In this document: positions 63,577 through 64,000 of the stretch, one piece after another
How the letters are laid out: the number at the start of each line of letters is the position of its first letter
Position numbering within the stretch: the first letter of the stretch is position 1
Source: Tubulanus polymorphus
Lineage: Eukaryota > Nemertea > Palaeonemertea > Tubulaniformes > Tubulanidae
Assembly: GCF_964204645.1 (NCBI RefSeq)
Contig: NC_134025.1
Location: forward strand, 1,104,001 to 1,168,000
Direction of reading: 5' to 3'
Length of the DNA stretch: 64,000 nt
The notes under the pieces: generated by a model
What the model was told of the DNA's origin: nothing
Databases searched by the model: none
Seen by the model: only the letters and a program-made list of their open reading frames with translations
Position numbers and translations under genes: made by a program

Positions 63577-64000
63577 TATAATATCAGCCCCTTCACTCGC
63601 CATCACCCGGGCAACAACATCAGCCCAGCACGTCTGCAGATCGGCACTTCTTGAAACCCAGTTTTCCCTTCCTCCTTCGTCGATCTGCAGGTTGCGCAGT
63701 GTTAAATATCTGTCAACACTCCTTGAACCAGTGGGCGTGCAGTCCTTCCTTATTTTTATTTGAAAAAAAAATAATGAAAAAATAAAAACCAGACATGTAA
63801 ATATGGATTTTATGGAGTTTTACGGTTAATCTCCAAAAAAATAATTAAAAACTAAAAATGAAAAAAAAGTCATTTATCATTTCATCAATTTATTTATTTC
63901 TTTGGATAAAATTAGATATTTATCCATCTCATCATTCATTTATATTTAAAATAATTTATTTATTTATTTTTAACATTTTATTTGACTGTACGTCCCACTG
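63577..64000 (+). other. 3' UTR and downstream flank of the orphan gene
   Basis: An inverted repeat lies at about 63633-63700 (cgtctgcagatcgg / ccgatctgcagg-like words). AATAAA occurs at 63781-63786. Beyond it the sequence is TTTATT-rich with nothing recognised. Confidence 0.5.

Noticed and set aside
63052-63606. 184-codon minus-strand frame over the last exon
   Set aside because: Antisense shadow of the spliced proline/lysine-rich exon; composition is W/S/F-rich with no family pattern.

Overview
The window is nuclear DNA of an invertebrate animal. The evidence is intron-rich genes with GT-AG splice sites, metazoan protein families, an AT-rich background, and many short inverted-repeat elements, minisatellites and LINE/SINE remnants. 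A lophotrochozoan is my best guess, from general resemblance only. All gene models below were built by hand by joining splice sites in phase and comparing with families I know. No database search was run.

Layout. 675-10019 (+): most of a Son of sevenless (SOS) Ras exchange factor, whose first coding exon lies left of the window. 13720-15613 (-): a secreted/type I membrane kelch-repeat protein. 16593-18393 (-): a small secreted cysteine-rich protein not recognised here. 19449-21558 (+): splicing factor SYF2. 21989-29298 (-): TMTC1-like ER O-mannosyltransferase. 31280-41563 (+): a KIAA2012 homologue with a long C-terminal coiled coil. 43319-44625 (-): TMEM258, an oligosaccharyltransferase subunit. 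45696-49211 (-): a single-domain hexokinase with a duplicated catalytic exon. 49424-53476 (-): a KIAA0825 homologue in one uninterrupted coding exon. 55686-63576 (+): an unrecognised two-coding-exon gene with a CRE/TATA promoter and an AT-hook-like, proline-rich nuclear-type product.

The genes do not form one pathway. SYF2 and TMTC1 converge, as do KIAA2012 and TMEM258. TMTC1 and KIAA2012 diverge from a shared upstream region. TMEM258, hexokinase and KIAA0825 are head to tail, with only 212 bp between the hexokinase ATG and the KIAA0825 stop. TMTC1 and TMEM258 both act in ER glycosylation, but nothing shows this proximity is functional.

The most interesting signals are: two 100-bp, phase-matched versions of the hexokinase catalytic-Asp exon; a cassette exon in the cysteine-rich protein gene that would switch the C-terminal reading frame; palindromic elements containing a hammerhead-ribozyme-like core; inverted-repeat elements carrying tRNA-like boxes; and minisatellites that seem to have grown from splice-site or stop-codon sequence.
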